Below are positions 12,211 to 24,505 of a DNA stretch of 64,000 nt, piece by piece. The notes under the pieces are model-generated. The model was not told the origin of the DNA. It saw only the letters and a list, made by a program, of their open reading frames with translations, and searched no databases. Origin of the DNA: Anthoceros angustus. Lineage: Eukaryota > Streptophyta > Anthocerotopsida > Anthocerotales > Anthocerotaceae. The DNA lies in the NCBI GenBank assembly GCA_010909165.1, contig MU008158.1, forward strand, positions 3,738,809-3,802,808. Reading direction: 5' to 3'. Both the position numbers and the translations under genes were made by a program. How positions within the stretch are numbered: the stretch's first letter is position 1; every line of letters begins with the position of its first letter.

Positions 12211-15200
12211 ACCCAAAACTCCCCACAGATGTTGCACGATCTGGCCGTTGTGCTGCGACTTCATCCCCACCCAAGTGGTCTCCAAGAAATTGTTGGTCGC
12301 CGACGCCACCTGAAGGTGGCATGCATGCAAATGAGCCAGGAGAAGATGGCTGCATTGTGCCACCCATTTCAGCCAGCTGTAGTGGCCATCTAGGAGAACC
12401 AATTTGCGACAAATAACTCCCCATAACTGCTGCATCATCTGGCATTGGACATGCATTAGATGCTGAAGTTTGTGGCGTTGCGTAGATTTCATCCATGACA
12501 AGATCGTGTCCATCTTCCATCACTTGCATTTCATCCTCGCCCCATTCCTGTCCATCTTTTGCAGTTTGTGGCGTTGCATGTCCATCTTCCATCACCTGCA
12601 TTCCATCCTCGCCCCATTCATCTTCACCTTTTGCAGTTTGTGGCGTTCCGTATATTTCATCCTCGACCAGGTCGTGAAAATCTTCTCCACGCAAGTGGTC
12701 TCCAAGCAATTGTCGGTTGCCAACACCACCTCGAGGTGACATGCACGCACATGAGCACGCACATGAGCCAAGAGATGATGGCTGCATTGTGCCACCCATT
12801 CCAACCAGCTCCAGTGTCGATCTAGGAGAACAAATGTACGACAAATAATAAAACCCCAAAACTGTTTCATCTTGCATCGAACCTACATTAGATGCAGCAG
12901 TTTGTGGCATTGAGTCTAACATTTCATCCTTCACCAGATCGTATCCATCTTTCGTAACCTGCATTTCATCCTCAACCAGGTTGTGTACATCTTCAATACT
13001 CTGGGAACACAAGGCAGCAAGTAGGCGGGGCAATTCCTGAATCTCATCCTCGCCGGATTCCTCACCACCTCTTGCATCCCGCATCTCATCCTTGACCAAT
13101 TCGTATCCATCTTTTACAACCTGCAAATAGAAGGTAACAATTATGTAGCGCTATTCAATTATTCCCATGTTAACGTTACACAGAATCACGCAACACTATC
13201 CAACAGGTTCTTAGCTTAATCTACCTGGTAACTGTAGTGAGTGGCAATCAGATCTGCCTCACGTGGTGAAAATACACCAAGATTTACTTGCTTCTTATAC
13301 ACCTACAAATTATGCAGCACGAGTTCATATACACAAAAGTCAAACACATGAAGAAGAAGGAGAAGTTTATTTAAGTCCATTAAGGACAGATTTCCATCAT
13401 GGAACTTGGTACTTAGCAACTTGTACATGGGTTTTCTTATAATGCACCCCCACCACCAATCTAATGTCAGTATGAGTTCACCAAATGCAACAATCACACC
13501 AAATGCAACAATCACAGGTAGACAAATGTCCCAATATGAAGACAAAGAAACATAAAAACATTGAATAATCATGCACATACATAAGTAGTCAAATGACTAT
13601 AGTGGGTGCTAAAGAGAAACCTGGTCCTCATAAAATTGGATGGACATCTCTACCGCAAGATCTTTGCTTTGTCCACTCATAAGTAACTTTATTTGAGAGT
13701 AATGGAAATATGGAGAATGACCTGTATGAATCACTGCCATGGATGTTAGCCAAATCCAAATCCAAACCAAAAGACCAATATGAACAGTGCAATCATGTCA
13801 AAGGCAAAACCAATCGTTGAAGTTTGAACATTTACATGAAATAGGTTCCATCCGTAGGAACACCATCAAACGGATCTTTCTTGAACTTGCTGAGCCACAA
13901 GTTAAACATGTGGTCATTCCCTGGGATCCAGGTATTTCATGAGGTGCATCCACCAAAGCAAGCATCATTGCATCCCAAGATGGTATAGCATAGTTGGTTG
14001 GAAACATCTCCTCCATCTTTTCCTTCTTGATATGTAGATTGTGGCTGGAGGAATCACAATGATTGCATTTGCAAAGTTATTAAAACAAGTTATATAAAAA
14101 AATTGAGTTTGACTATTTGCAAGAATTGTTGACTAACAAACAACTAAAACTGCATCACCATCCAATTAAGATTTTTACATTAGGTATCAAAAATGATTTT
14201 CTAGCAACCTGAAACAGGTCAAACAAAGTAACAATACACCATTCTATCTCATTTCTACCTTATCTTCAACTTTTGAAGCTTGTTCATTTTGGCTCGCTTG
14301 AAGTCAAAATGAACAAGCTTCATATAACTTGAAAAACCAACTATAACACTAGATCTAAACAAACAAAACACAAATCAGTAGGTAAGGAAACACACCTTTT
14401 AATAGCCGACAGCAAGGCTAGAATAGAAACATCACTCCCTGTGCACTGATGCTGCAGGAGAGGGACTTTCGGGATGCTTTGGTCAGCCCGCTGGGGATGC
14501 GTCCCTTGATTCGACACCGGGTGGAACTCATACTCCTCATTCTTCTGTGACTCCTCGGAATTCTTAATTTCGCCTTTTTGGTGAGCCTTTTCCTTCACAG
14601 GTTCACGCTTTATCCGTTTTGGTTCAGACCTTACCCCCGAAGCTTCCCTGTTCGCTCTTTTACCCAGCAGAGATAAACTACGAGCTAGTCCGGGAGTGGG
14701 TTCATGGTCGGAATTGCCTGTTGTCATAGGTATAGAACTGGTGCTCAAACGTGGTGAGCTAGACAGTTGCCTGAGTTGTGTGGGAGGTACTATTGCACCA
14801 TGCATTCCCTCTGGAACAGGCATCTCCGTTTCATGAAAGGTCCTGTGCCCCGAATCTCCAGCTCGATCTTGGTCAGGAGCTAGAACCCATAGAGCAGATT
14901 GTGCGAAACCTAGGCCTTCGTTTTCAGGTCTTCCTTCACATGTGCCCGCAGCAGGTTCAGTGACATCCCATGATCCAGAACACACATTTTCTGAGCTCTG
15001 ATTCTCCTGCGGAAGAGTAGGACTTAACCCTCTGGCTGTCACCATGTCTGAAAGTTTTACAAACCTGGATCCGATATAATCAGCAGACTGCTTGGCAATT
15101 TTTCTGGAGGACGCTCGTAGACGTCTACTTGTGAGTGCACCAAAATGAGTACTGTACCGCCCAGTTGCTCGGCAGCCAGAGTTGCAGGTTTCCACTGACG

Positions 15201-15995
15201 TAGTGCCCAGCTACAAGATTTGTTAGCACGCTCTCCATTAAATGCATCATTTTGCAAGACATCAACCATGAAGACACAAAGATCTCAAACCTTACCAGGA
15301 AGATTATGTGAGCCTTTGCTGCTACAGCAGGAGAAGGATGAAGATAAAGTCAAGGTCGCACTGGCTTCAATATCCTTGATTCCAGTTCCTGCCAAGCGGA
15401 GCCGTTTATGAACACGTCCCACACAAGATGAGAAGATCCTGTGGGTAATACATTCTTTGGAATCGATTCCACATTAACAGTAAAAGTAGAAGATGTAGAA
15501 GCAACCAAAACATCCGAGGAAGACCAATTTCCACCTGCCATTTTTGTAACGTCTTTCACAAGAATCTCCATTCCTGGCCGAAGAACAACCACCTCCAGTG
15601 TGGGAACCCATCCTCTTGTCCGTTGGACCGCGTGCTATCCGAGTGCTCACAATCCCTGTAGTCGAGTATCTGTACCCAAGAACAAACGCACGATCTTTTC
15701 TCAAACCCATGACGTCAAAGAAAGGCTCATCACAACACCACGTAGGGAATTACATATCCAAGCAGAGCCGGGCAACCCGTCAGCACAAAGAAGGAAGCAC
15801 GATCAGCTTCGCCAAATTCTCGACTGAAAGCATAAAATCATCGGGGACAATCACCCCGAGAAAAATCTTCGTTGCAATTCGGTCGTGAGGATACAGACAG
15901 TCCATTACCTCATCTCCCAGCGGAGGAGGCTGCCCCTTCTGATGCGCATCCTTGCAATGAAACACGGAGCTCGGAAGCTGCGGCCTGGACTGCAC
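10085..15995 (-). CDS. Multi-exon nuclear-type protein with Gln-rich tandem repeats (agenet-like N-terminus, tentative)
   Basis: I do not recognise this gene as a named family. Exons with good splice signals on the minus strand: 15065-15210 (WKPATLAAEQLGGTVLILV region), 14396-15006 (Ser/Pro/Glu-rich, basic patch SEPKRIKREP, a likely nuclear signal), 13225-13302 (26 codons, phase 0) and the last exon 10085-13120. A further probable exon lies within 15350-15592 (LRPGMEILVKDVTK ... ESRILKP). The last exon starts with acidic repeats (KDGYELVKDEM, GEDEMQVMEDGH) and then runs into 164-residue Gln/His-rich repeats. The upstream exons resemble plant agenet/Tudor-like domains (WxPATL, GTVxVLV), so a chromatin-associated role is a guess. 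The N-terminal start is uncertain (15995 or 16224), and more exons may lie in 13.3-14.4 kb. The reading frame ends at a TAG inside the last repeat copy. Confidence 0.5.
13350..13392. repeat. Dispersed repeat copy with GAAGAAG lead and AAGTCCATTAAGGAC
   Basis: A GAAGAAG-rich run followed by tttatttaagtccattaagg. A close match occurs at 16441-16486, and a shorter related string (agatgaagaagaattttatt) near 39956. This is probably the end of a dispersed mobile sequence. This copy lies in an intron of the repeat-protein gene. Confidence 0.5.
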
Positions 15996-16224
15996 AGTTC
16001 TTGCGAATCAGCAGAGGAGTTAGAAAAACAAAAATACCGGTGCCTGCGCAGGTCTGTCTCTCTCCCGAACCCGTCTCCGAACAGATCGAGGGAAAGTTAG
16101 CCTCCATGGCTACCCCATAGTCCTGGACGCTCCCAGCTCTCAGACCAGGCTGGGCAGCTTCTACCGAGATGAACAAACTCCACGCGCCAAAAGTCTTTTT
16201 CTCCGAAACGAAACAATTCCCCAA

Positions 16225-18228
16225 GTCTAAAATCGCGCTTTCACGTGCGCGTTACTTCAGCTCCAGTCCGCAACACTATGCAGCGGATACGCGTCCTTCC
16301 GTCCAAAGGCAGTGAGCTGGAAACGGAAGGCGGAGAGCCATTTTTGCTCAACCCGAGATGGTCGACCATGAACGAAATTTAAGTTTTTTCTATTTTGGGA
16401 GATATTATACTAAAAACTCATGAAAAAAAATGGGCGTGTAGAAGAAGAAGAAGAATTTTATTGAAGTCCATTAAGGACGAATTTTCTTTACAAGATTGAA
16501 ATATGATAATTATATAGATTACGCGAAGTCCCAATTGCCAAGTCAAATCATCTTTTTTGGCTCTTTATGACACGCATCTCCTGGACCCCAATCTCCTGGA
16601 CCTAGCCTTTTTCGGCGTCATCATCTCCTGGACCCGTCTATTTCAGCGTCTCTCCCATCGACTGCTAAACGATGTCCCCTTGGCCCACGGGCTTCCCTTG
16701 GAGCACCTCGCGCATTTTTCATCTCATGGGCCCCGCCGAAACAAGGCGTATCCCCATCCACTGCTAGACGATGTCTGCTTGGCCTACAGATTCCCTTGGA
16801 GCACCTTGCGTAGAACTCCAAGATGAAGCAGCCTGGACTTTAAGTAAGTAAGTTACATGGAATATAAATATGGATCAATGCGCTAAACTCAGCGCACTGC
16901 TGTTTCTTCGATCATTAGTCGTGTTAAAGATTAAATTTCCAGATTATTTAAAAAAACATGATCTGGATGATAAAATGACGTATATTCTGTGTATCTTTAC
17001 GTACCCCGTAAGTATGGTTGGAAATGAGAAACGAAGTGAGCGGTAGAAACGGTAGCCGGGACATGGGACCACTCCTAGCCATATGGGCAGTAAGTGAGCA
17101 CGCCGTGCATCTGCATCTTGTTGAAATAGTGCATGCGAGGGCCCGCCGTCACACTCATAACCGTCGGCTGGGAGCGACGAGGTCGGGGGCTCGGGGAGGT
17201 GGGAGGATGTCACACTTCATGATCCACCCACCCCTCCGGATCCTCATGTCTCAGCCACTTCAAGCTCCAAGTACCCATGTAGCAAGTGGCAACAAGAACG
17301 GCGAGTCCAAGAGACAAGTCATTTGAAGTGGCTTCTTGTTATGGGTTACCGACCAGGCATGTGAGGTGTGTGATATGGAATACGGTCGCAGGCTGCAAGA
17401 TCACCCACAATACGAAGCTCCTCGAGCCACAGAGTAATTGTAATTGTGGAAGCAGCTCGCTGTGGCTCCACAAGACCGTCTGCTTTTCTGGGAGGCCGGA
17501 ACAGGCGACCGGGTCGCTCGTGCCCCCGTTTGCGGCGCCGGGCCCGGCCCGGCCCGCTTCCACTTGGCTCGTCGTGCAGCAGAGGGAAAGACCGCCATCT
17601 GCTCCGACCGCCTCGGCGTGCCATCACCATCTGCTCTCCCTGGTGGCAGGTGCGCAAGCCCAGCCCGCCTACGGCCCACCCTTGCCGCGAGCGCGTCCTC
17701 CAATGCTGCCGCTGCGCTCATCTCTGCGTACGCCAGCTCAGGATTGCCAAAGCATGGCGACTCTTCTCTCTCTCGGGCCTGCCTTTCTGGCCTGCACTTC
17801 CCGATGTAGCTGACTCATAGACTTGTCTCTGTGGGAGGAGTAATTCCCGAACACCGTTGCGACCCGCATCCAGATCTTGCGACACTCATCGGCTGGGCAT
17901 GTGGATCGGGATTGTTTGAGGCCTTGGGAAAACCGGTTGCATGTTGGAGCCTGCCAGGGGTCTGGATCTGCTTGCCACAGTTCGGACTCGAGAAATGGTG
18001 AAGCTGGGGGTTTGAGGACAGCCACGGGGCTGCAGATCTGCGGGAATGGGTGGGCGTCGGAGGCGCAGTGGAACTGGGGAGAACCGTGCACGTGGTGACC
18101 ATTTTGGTGCATTGGACCTGGCTGCCAGCATCCGTTGCTTTCTTCTGTCAGCCAGTACTTTGGAGCGGGTTGCTCGCAGCTCCGATGTCAAGAGCTAGCA
18201 GGTTCTTACATCAGGAAGGTGGGTCGCA
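16225..18228. other. Intergenic region between repeat-protein gene and receptor kinase A
   Basis: No convincing gene is seen. Besides the dispersed repeat at 16441, an imperfect direct repeat of about 57 bp occurs at 16655-16711 and 16754-16810, each containing actgct.aacgatgtc and cccttggagcacct. A TATAAATA string lies at 16863-16870, over 1.3 kb from the next start codon, so its role is unclear. From 17.0 to 18.1 kb the sequence is GC-rich and several overlapping frames are open on both strands without family resemblance; this part probably includes the promoter and 5' leader of receptor kinase A. Confidence 0.5.
16441..16486. repeat. Second dispersed repeat copy (GAAGAAG ... AAGTCCATTAAGGAC)
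   Basis: This is the match to 13350-13392, with the GAA run expanded to five units followed by ttttattgaagtccattaag. It lies in the intergenic stretch between the repeat-protein gene and receptor kinase A. Confidence 0.5.
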
Positions 18229-21200
18229 ATGAGGGAAATGCTGCGAATTACCGGAGCTCGCGCGCCCGCCCCGGCATTGCACCCACTGTCTGCGCTCCGG
18301 ATACTGTGGTTTGCTCTTTTGGTGGTGGCGGTTTGTGGGCAGACGGATCCAGGCAAGTGCTTCATGCTGTGGGTCCTGGGGACTTGGCTTTCTATGGCTC
18401 AACATTACGAGCGTCATTGCGTTCGGCTGTTGTGAACGCCTTCTCACTGTCGAGTTCTTCTTCTTACAGGAACGGATGGCTTCATAAGCATAGACTGCGG
18501 AGCTCGATCTGGCTATAACAACACACAAACGCAAATTCCTTGGAGCGCGGACGCTCTTGCTGTTGGAAGGACGTACACCGTGAATTCGCCGAATGTCGCC
18601 AGGGAGTTGCTCACCCTTCGCGCATTTCCACCGGGGGGTTCCCCAGTGCGGACTTGCTACTCCATTGCAGTCCTTCCAGGCACCGCTTATCTAGTCCGCG
18701 CAGGTTTTATGTATGCAAATTACGACAAACAGTCCAAACCTCCTCAGTTTGGGCTCTACCTGGACGCCACTCTGTGGCAACACGTAGATCTCAGTGCTAC
18801 CGGGCAAATTGTTTACTATGAAGCAATTACCAGCTCAGCCAGAGAGTATTCCTTGGGAAACATCACAGTATGTCTGCGCAGGACGAATCCTGACGCTCCT
18901 CCTATCATCAATTCCCTGGAGTTGAGGCCACTGCCCAACAACACCTACGCTGACAGGCTCCGGATGTCGCCAGGAAGTGTGGATGTCAATCTCTATCTTG
19001 TCAGCAGGATCAACTTTGGAGGTCCCTTCATAAGGTACGATACTGGGAGCACCCTCCAGTTCCGTGCTTTCCTGGTTCGATGACGTATCGCCTTACTGTG
19101 ATGTTGCTGTGAAAATGCAACAGGTTTCCTCAGGATCGATACGATCGATTCTGGCAAGGTTACACAATGCTTCCGGAGGTCAGGGGCCTTCCTGTTCTGC
19201 ATGCTCCTGGGGATCAAAGCTTCACATGGCAAACGCCAACAGATGCTCCACCGGATATTGTCTTGCAGACTGCTATCTCCGCGCCAAACATTTCCTTCAC
19301 GATCTCGTCGTTACCCACTACCACATTTCAGGCTTACGGCTCGCAGTTTTCCTGTCAGCTGAATATCGTTCCTGGCCAAGTCGATATGGATTGGAGTATC
19401 TATACCATGTTACATGGAGCATACACGCCATACATGCCGAATTATAACTCAGATATTACCCTTCCCAGCCCCTTCTCCTGCGCTCAGTATGGTGTGCTCA
19501 ATGGATCCGTTAGCTCAAACTTCTCGTTACGACTTGGGAGCAATTCGCCTTCAGGTGGCAACCCCGTGCTGGGGGCGCAGGAGATCTATTCTATTGTTCC
19601 TGTTACCCTAGGAACTTCGACTGTCGATGGTAGGGAAGATGGCCTCCTGAGGCAGTGAGTTTGGCTCGCGACTTCTGTTACCTTGTATGTGGAGCATTGA
19701 TGCAGTCGTCATTCCTTGCAGTGCTAGCCCTAGCTGATCTGAAGAATCGGTTGGGCTTAAACTTCGGAAGTTGGGTAGGAGACCCGTGCCTTCCCAATGC
19801 ATGGGAGCGCATCAAGTGCAGCTCAGACTCTCCGCCTCGCGTCACCTATTTGTAAGTTGCCGAGGATTGTTGGTGTTTGCTGCTGTTTACACAAAAGCTG
19901 ACCATTTGGCATGTCACTGGGCTCCAGAGATCTATCTAGGATACAAGCCTCGGGCCCAGTACCCGAAAGCATTGGAAACCTGACAGCCCTGGAGTTCTTG
20001 TAAGCTCAAGTTGGTGTTTCACTTTCTAGTATGTATAGGAAAAGTCTGCTGGTAGCAGTAGCAGAGGTGTGAGGCAGGAAGGGCAAAGTAGAAGTCAGGG
20101 ATGGTTCTTCATTTGAGGCATGTTCATGTGTGACTGATGTAGCTCTACCTCCGTTGGACGACGGTATAAAGAACCAGACTAAACAGGATTTCTTGTTACA
20201 CGGCAGGTCACTCGCAAATAATTCCTTCACAGGACCCATACCTGATCTGTCGGCACTCACGTTGCTATCGTTTCTGTAAGTGTCTCTTATTCGGCAGGTC
20301 CTGCTGCTTGGTATACAGTATCTTTCTAGGGCTTTATAGCGGATGAGGCCGGCTCAACTTATAGCCTTAACCTTGAGAGGATGGCCAAATGTATGTCTTT
20401 GGTAGGAGCCTGGCCACAAATCGTCTCAGTGGCAAGTTTCCTGACTGGCTAGGTCTTCTTCCATACTTGAAGGCGCTGTGAGTTGGACTACATTCCTTAC
20501 TCTTGCGAGCTCAATACCCGCTTTCTACTGGTTTGCCCTTCCAGCATTAGTTAGTGACGTGTCCCAGTCTGACTCTGATATTTTCTGCACCTATCAGGCA
20601 CATCGAGAACAATCAGATTGCGGGCCCTTTCCCACACAACCTAGCAGTTAATCTTGGCCCCAACTTCAGGTGTATGAATGGATCCCTTTTGTCATCATGC
20701 TATCCCTGGACAATGCATGTTACATTGTGTTGGTAACTCAACGCCTTTCATCTGCGCAGCTATAATGGGAACACAAAGCTTTGTGATGATTCGACACCGT
20801 CATGTATCAGTGAAAATGCTGAAGCACCGTCATCTATTTCACCATTCCCAAGCCAAGAGAAAAGCTCGAAGACTGACTTTATACTTGGAGTAGGTGCTGG
20901 AATACTGATGACGATTCTTGTTATGAATGCGCTCTTCGTAATCTACTGTATTTGCCGCTGTCGGACTCCAAAGTATCACAAGCCATCTGAAAATGGTTGG
21001 CCGGCTACTGTAACAGGTCAGTCTGCAGCTGAGCTGATAATGTCTGCTGACACTAGTGTGATCTTCTTGATGGTCGAACACGGACTCATCAACTCCATCC
21101 AGAACATTTTCACACATTGCGTCATTGTCACAGCTCTGCCCCATGATGGAGACATCGTGCACCAGCTGTATCCGGCTGAGAGGAGGCTGAGAGCTCAGTG

Positions 21201-22614
21201 TTACCCTTACTCTGCCATCAAGAGTGCCACTAGTAACTTTGGTGAGAGGCTGGGAGACGGTGGATTCGGGCCTGTGTATTACGGTGTACTTAGTGACAAT
21301 CAGCAGGTTGCTGTCAAGGTCGTGCCTGTGAAGTCAAACCGTGAAACACACGACATCCTTGACGAGGTACTTGGACTCACTGTAGATTTTTGTCAACACT
21401 GGTCTGTTCCTTTGGCATCCTGATATGACTGTTTAGAAACTTTCTTGATGATAGCACTGTTTTGTGTGCAGTTGGATGTGTTGTCAGTGGGATTGCACAA
21501 GAACGTGGTTCCTCTTGTCGGGTACAGCCAGAACATGAACGAGATACTGTTTATGTATGCCTTCATGGCAGAAGGGGACTTGCAGTCAAGACTTTATGGT
21601 GAGATTCGGTGGATACTTCAAAGCAGCTTAGTATCATGTAACTTAATCGCGTACCAGACACTTGGAAATTTTACATCAACGTCTCTTACAGGTTCAAAGG
21701 CGGCAAGCGACGCACTCACCTGGAAGGAAAGACTCAAAGTAGCAGTGGATGCTGCTGAGGGTATGTGCAGGTGGTATTAAGAGTTATGCCTTGTCCTGCA
21801 GGTGGTGCTGAGAACTGAATAAGAACCTCTGCTTTGGAACAGGCTTGGAGTTTTTGCACCATACATGCAGACCCAGTATTGTGCATGGGAACGTGAAAAG
21901 TACAAATGTCTTCTTGAGCAAATCCTTGGAGGGCAAAATGGGGCATTATGGCGTTGCCAAGCTCATGGAAGAACAGGCAGGAAACATTGCCAACGTTGTT
22001 AACAAAACCAGAGGCTACCTTGATCCTGAGTAAGTTGAAACGCTCTCACGTTGTATGGAAATGCCGAATTTTCGCCTGGAGTAGGTCGTTAACCTGGTGA
22101 CAACCTACTCCACCCTGCAGATATTATGCTACTCGCCGATTGAGTGTGAAGAGCGATGTCTACAGTTTTGGAGTTCTCGTGCTTGAAATACTTTGCGGAC
22201 GGTCTCCCCTCCTAGATCCCAGAGCACCTGCCTCTGCAAAGTGCACGAGCATTGTGGATTGGGTAAGCCGAACTTCTATTACACTGAAACTGCGAACGTT
22301 TCCAGCCAGGCCTTGAATGGAAACTATCTGTTGGTGTTCAGGTCAGGGCCTCCCTTCAGAAAGGCACGGTGGAAGGTATAATGGACCCACGCCTGAGAGG
22401 GCACTATAATCTGGCAACAGCTTGGAACGTCGCGGAGATTGCTATTCATTGTGTGGAAATGAACAGCAAATGCAGGCCAACCATGACCGAGGTTGTTCTG
22501 GATCTGACTCGTGCTGTTGAAATGGACTCCACCAGCGACGCAAAATCTGCTCCAACTCCGGCTCAAAAAAACGGCTTTGTGTATCACAGCCCACACAATC
22601 TGCCCTCTGTCTAG
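18229..22614 (+). CDS. Malectin-like LRR receptor kinase A, probable pseudokinase
   Basis: Fifteen exons: 18229-18352, 18470-19034, 19124-19629, 19722-19851, 19928-19999, 20207-20275, 20406-20477, 20598-20669, 20760-21016, 21134-21366, 21472-21598, 21692-21760, 21843-22029, 22121-22262, 22342-22614. Phases close exactly to 965 residues. Order: signal peptide (hydrophobic ILWFALLVVAVC), malectin-like domain split over two large exons (FPQDRYDRFW at the join), the GDPCLP motif, four LRR exons, a transmembrane segment at about residues 576-604, and a kinase domain. The glycine loop (LGDGGFGPVYYG) and VAVKV lysine are present. The catalytic loop reads IVHGNVKSTN instead of HRDxK, and DFG reads HYG, so proton acceptor and metal ligand are both lost. 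It is therefore likely a signalling scaffold or co-receptor. Intron 1 uses a GC donor (CCAG|GCAAGT). The ligand is unknown. Confidence 0.9.
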
Positions 22615-22848
22615 AACAGAAGAGGCGAAGCCTATACCAGGACTCTGGTTTGTAGTGGCTAACTGAGTCTTCCAGGTAAGACATCTAACAACTGTATCTG
22701 TAAGTGTACACTAGGCACATTGCTTATTGTACAGCTTTTCATTGACACTTCACACAATTTGTTAACCTATTCTTCAAGACGAGGTCGACCTTCGTGCAAG
22801 TGCAACAACCAGAAGCACTTGGGAACGTCAGATGTACAATCAGAGACT

Positions 22849-24411
22849 TCAATCTTTGCTTGTGTCCTGAGACAGGCCCCAGAGATAGGCAATTAGACCT
22901 ACATATGGAACAAATCTTAACTGTCTCACCAAATCTGCTCTGTCTTTCTCCACATTCAGCAGGTTGTCTCCTATCAGCCATGGTTGGAAAATGGAATACA
23001 AGACCAAGTCCCATATGAACGCATATGCGACACGGTCGGTGTTGACGTAGTTCAGGAAGAAGTTCCACCGGTCCGCAACACTTCCATATTCTGCCCTGCC
23101 CGCGGCGAACCAGAACAGTGTCAAGACACCGACAACTGCCCCAGCGGCTCCAACTGTAAAGGCTCCAGACGTCATTGCTGCACTCAGCTTTTTGAGATCC
23201 AGAAGACCTCCTGATCCTCTGTTAAAAAGTGATGCCGAAGCTGGTTCCTTCGGCTTATTCAGACGAATGGCCATGTAAGGTATTAGAAATGCTGCAAGAG
23301 ACAACAAGAAGGATGTCAGTTTGAGAAAAAGGTAAAGCCACCAGACAGCATATGTTGGAGTGAAGGATGGTCCTCAACTATTGGTAAGGAACATCTGTAG
23401 AATCCACCATAGCTCCAAGGAACCTTGGAAGCGGTCCCTTCTTTGATCAGTGAACAGCAACGGTGCGAAGAGGACTGACCAACCGATGACAAGGTTGAAA
23501 AGAGCTTCTGCAGTCTAACAGCCAGCAGGTGTCAATCGGTTTCTGTCAAAGATTCAAAAAAGTGGCAAGTCCCCTGGCAGTACAGCAGAACTTACAGGAT
23601 GGACTATAGGAGACTCCATGACGTGAACACCCCCTGTGCTGGGAGAAAACCATGGTCAGGAGCTACAGTTTCTACAGCCTGCTCTACCCGTGGCTTTGGC
23701 AGAGCTAAAGACAACAGTCTGCAGGAGAGCAAGGAGAAGAGGAGCTACCAGCATTCAAGATGGGCAACACGTAGAAGAAGTTGAGCGAGAGGTCGATGAG
23801 CATTGATATTGTTTGTGGTGTGATGGCCCATACCGGTTCTCCCTGGTGCACAAAGCCAGTCAGTTGCGTCAGCAGGACAGGGTGGCAAGGTGAAGCAGGA
23901 CGCCGTAGCCGATGCAGAAGGTACTTCCCCGATTGGTGGGCCTCAGGCCGTAAGGCGATGAACACAAGATCGTACAGAATCCACTTACCGGAGCGTCTGG
24001 AAGAAAGAAGAGCCACACAACATAGCCCGCCGCCACACACCACAGCACACCCCGCAAAACCGTTCGTTGCCCATCTCCCAGCTCCTTATCATCTCCAACT
24101 CCTTCAACCCGAATGTCCGTGTCAGAATCGGTTCCCAAGTTGCAACAAGGAGCCGGTGCATTGCGCGATTTCCACTGAGGAAGAGGGATGGCTGACAAGA
24201 CACGCTTGCGGGTCCCTGCACAACAGATAGGGCCACCGGTTTCACGCGACGCACGCGGGAGACGATCACTCGATCCTTGGACTGATCGCCGCATCTGCGA
24301 ACAAATGTTCCAAGGGAAGGCCGTGACGCATGAAGGAGGAGCACGCCAATCCGATGAGAAACTTCCTGCCGTGACCGAGCTGCTGCAGAAGAGGCCAATC
24401 CTGTCCGCCAT
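22849..24411 (-). CDS. Conserved multi-pass membrane protein, probably plastid-targeted, function unknown
   Basis: Five exons on the minus strand: 24411-23989, 23842-23749, 23633-23596, 23514-23379, 23291-22849. Phases close to 377 residues. The N-terminus (about 100 residues) is rich in Ser, Arg and Ala with few acidic residues until residue 95, as in chloroplast transit peptides. Hydrophobic segments follow: GVLWCVAAGYVVWLFFLP, then MLIDLSLNFFYVLPILN, the NLVIGWSVLFAPLLF segment, QMFLTNTFLIPYMAIRLN across an exon join, SGAFTVGAAGAVVGVLTLFW and RVAYAFIWDLVLYSIFQPWL. I recall similar plant and cyanobacterial-type proteins without an assigned role, so I give no symbol. It is divergent from the polyamine oxidase gene, with start codons only 94 bp apart. 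The intron before the last exon starts GTTGAG, a weak donor, but homology-like continuity (TNTFLIPYMA) supports it. Confidence 0.75.
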
Positions 24412-24505
24412 TGTTAGGTTGCAGCTTACAAGCCTGCTGCCTCCGCCTTGGAGTTCAACCGTCTCTTCATTGTCCTCTTTCCACGTAATTTCAAAAGCCT
24501 ATACG
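24412..24505. promoter_or_regulatory. Bidirectional promoter/5' leader between plastid-protein and polyamine oxidase genes
   Basis: Only 94 bp separate the two opposite start codons, so core promoter elements must be shared or lie inside the transcribed leaders. No TATA box is visible in the gap. It has pyrimidine-rich stretches on the plus strand (tcttcattgtcctctttcc) and an ACGT core (ccacgtaa), a common plant bZIP/bHLH contact. True transcription starts may overlap the neighbouring coding region. Confidence 0.5.

Noticed and set aside
17346-18191. Several overlapping open frames on both strands in GC-rich DNA
   Set aside because: There are many simultaneous frames without domains or splice continuity; GC-rich sequence produces few stops by chance.
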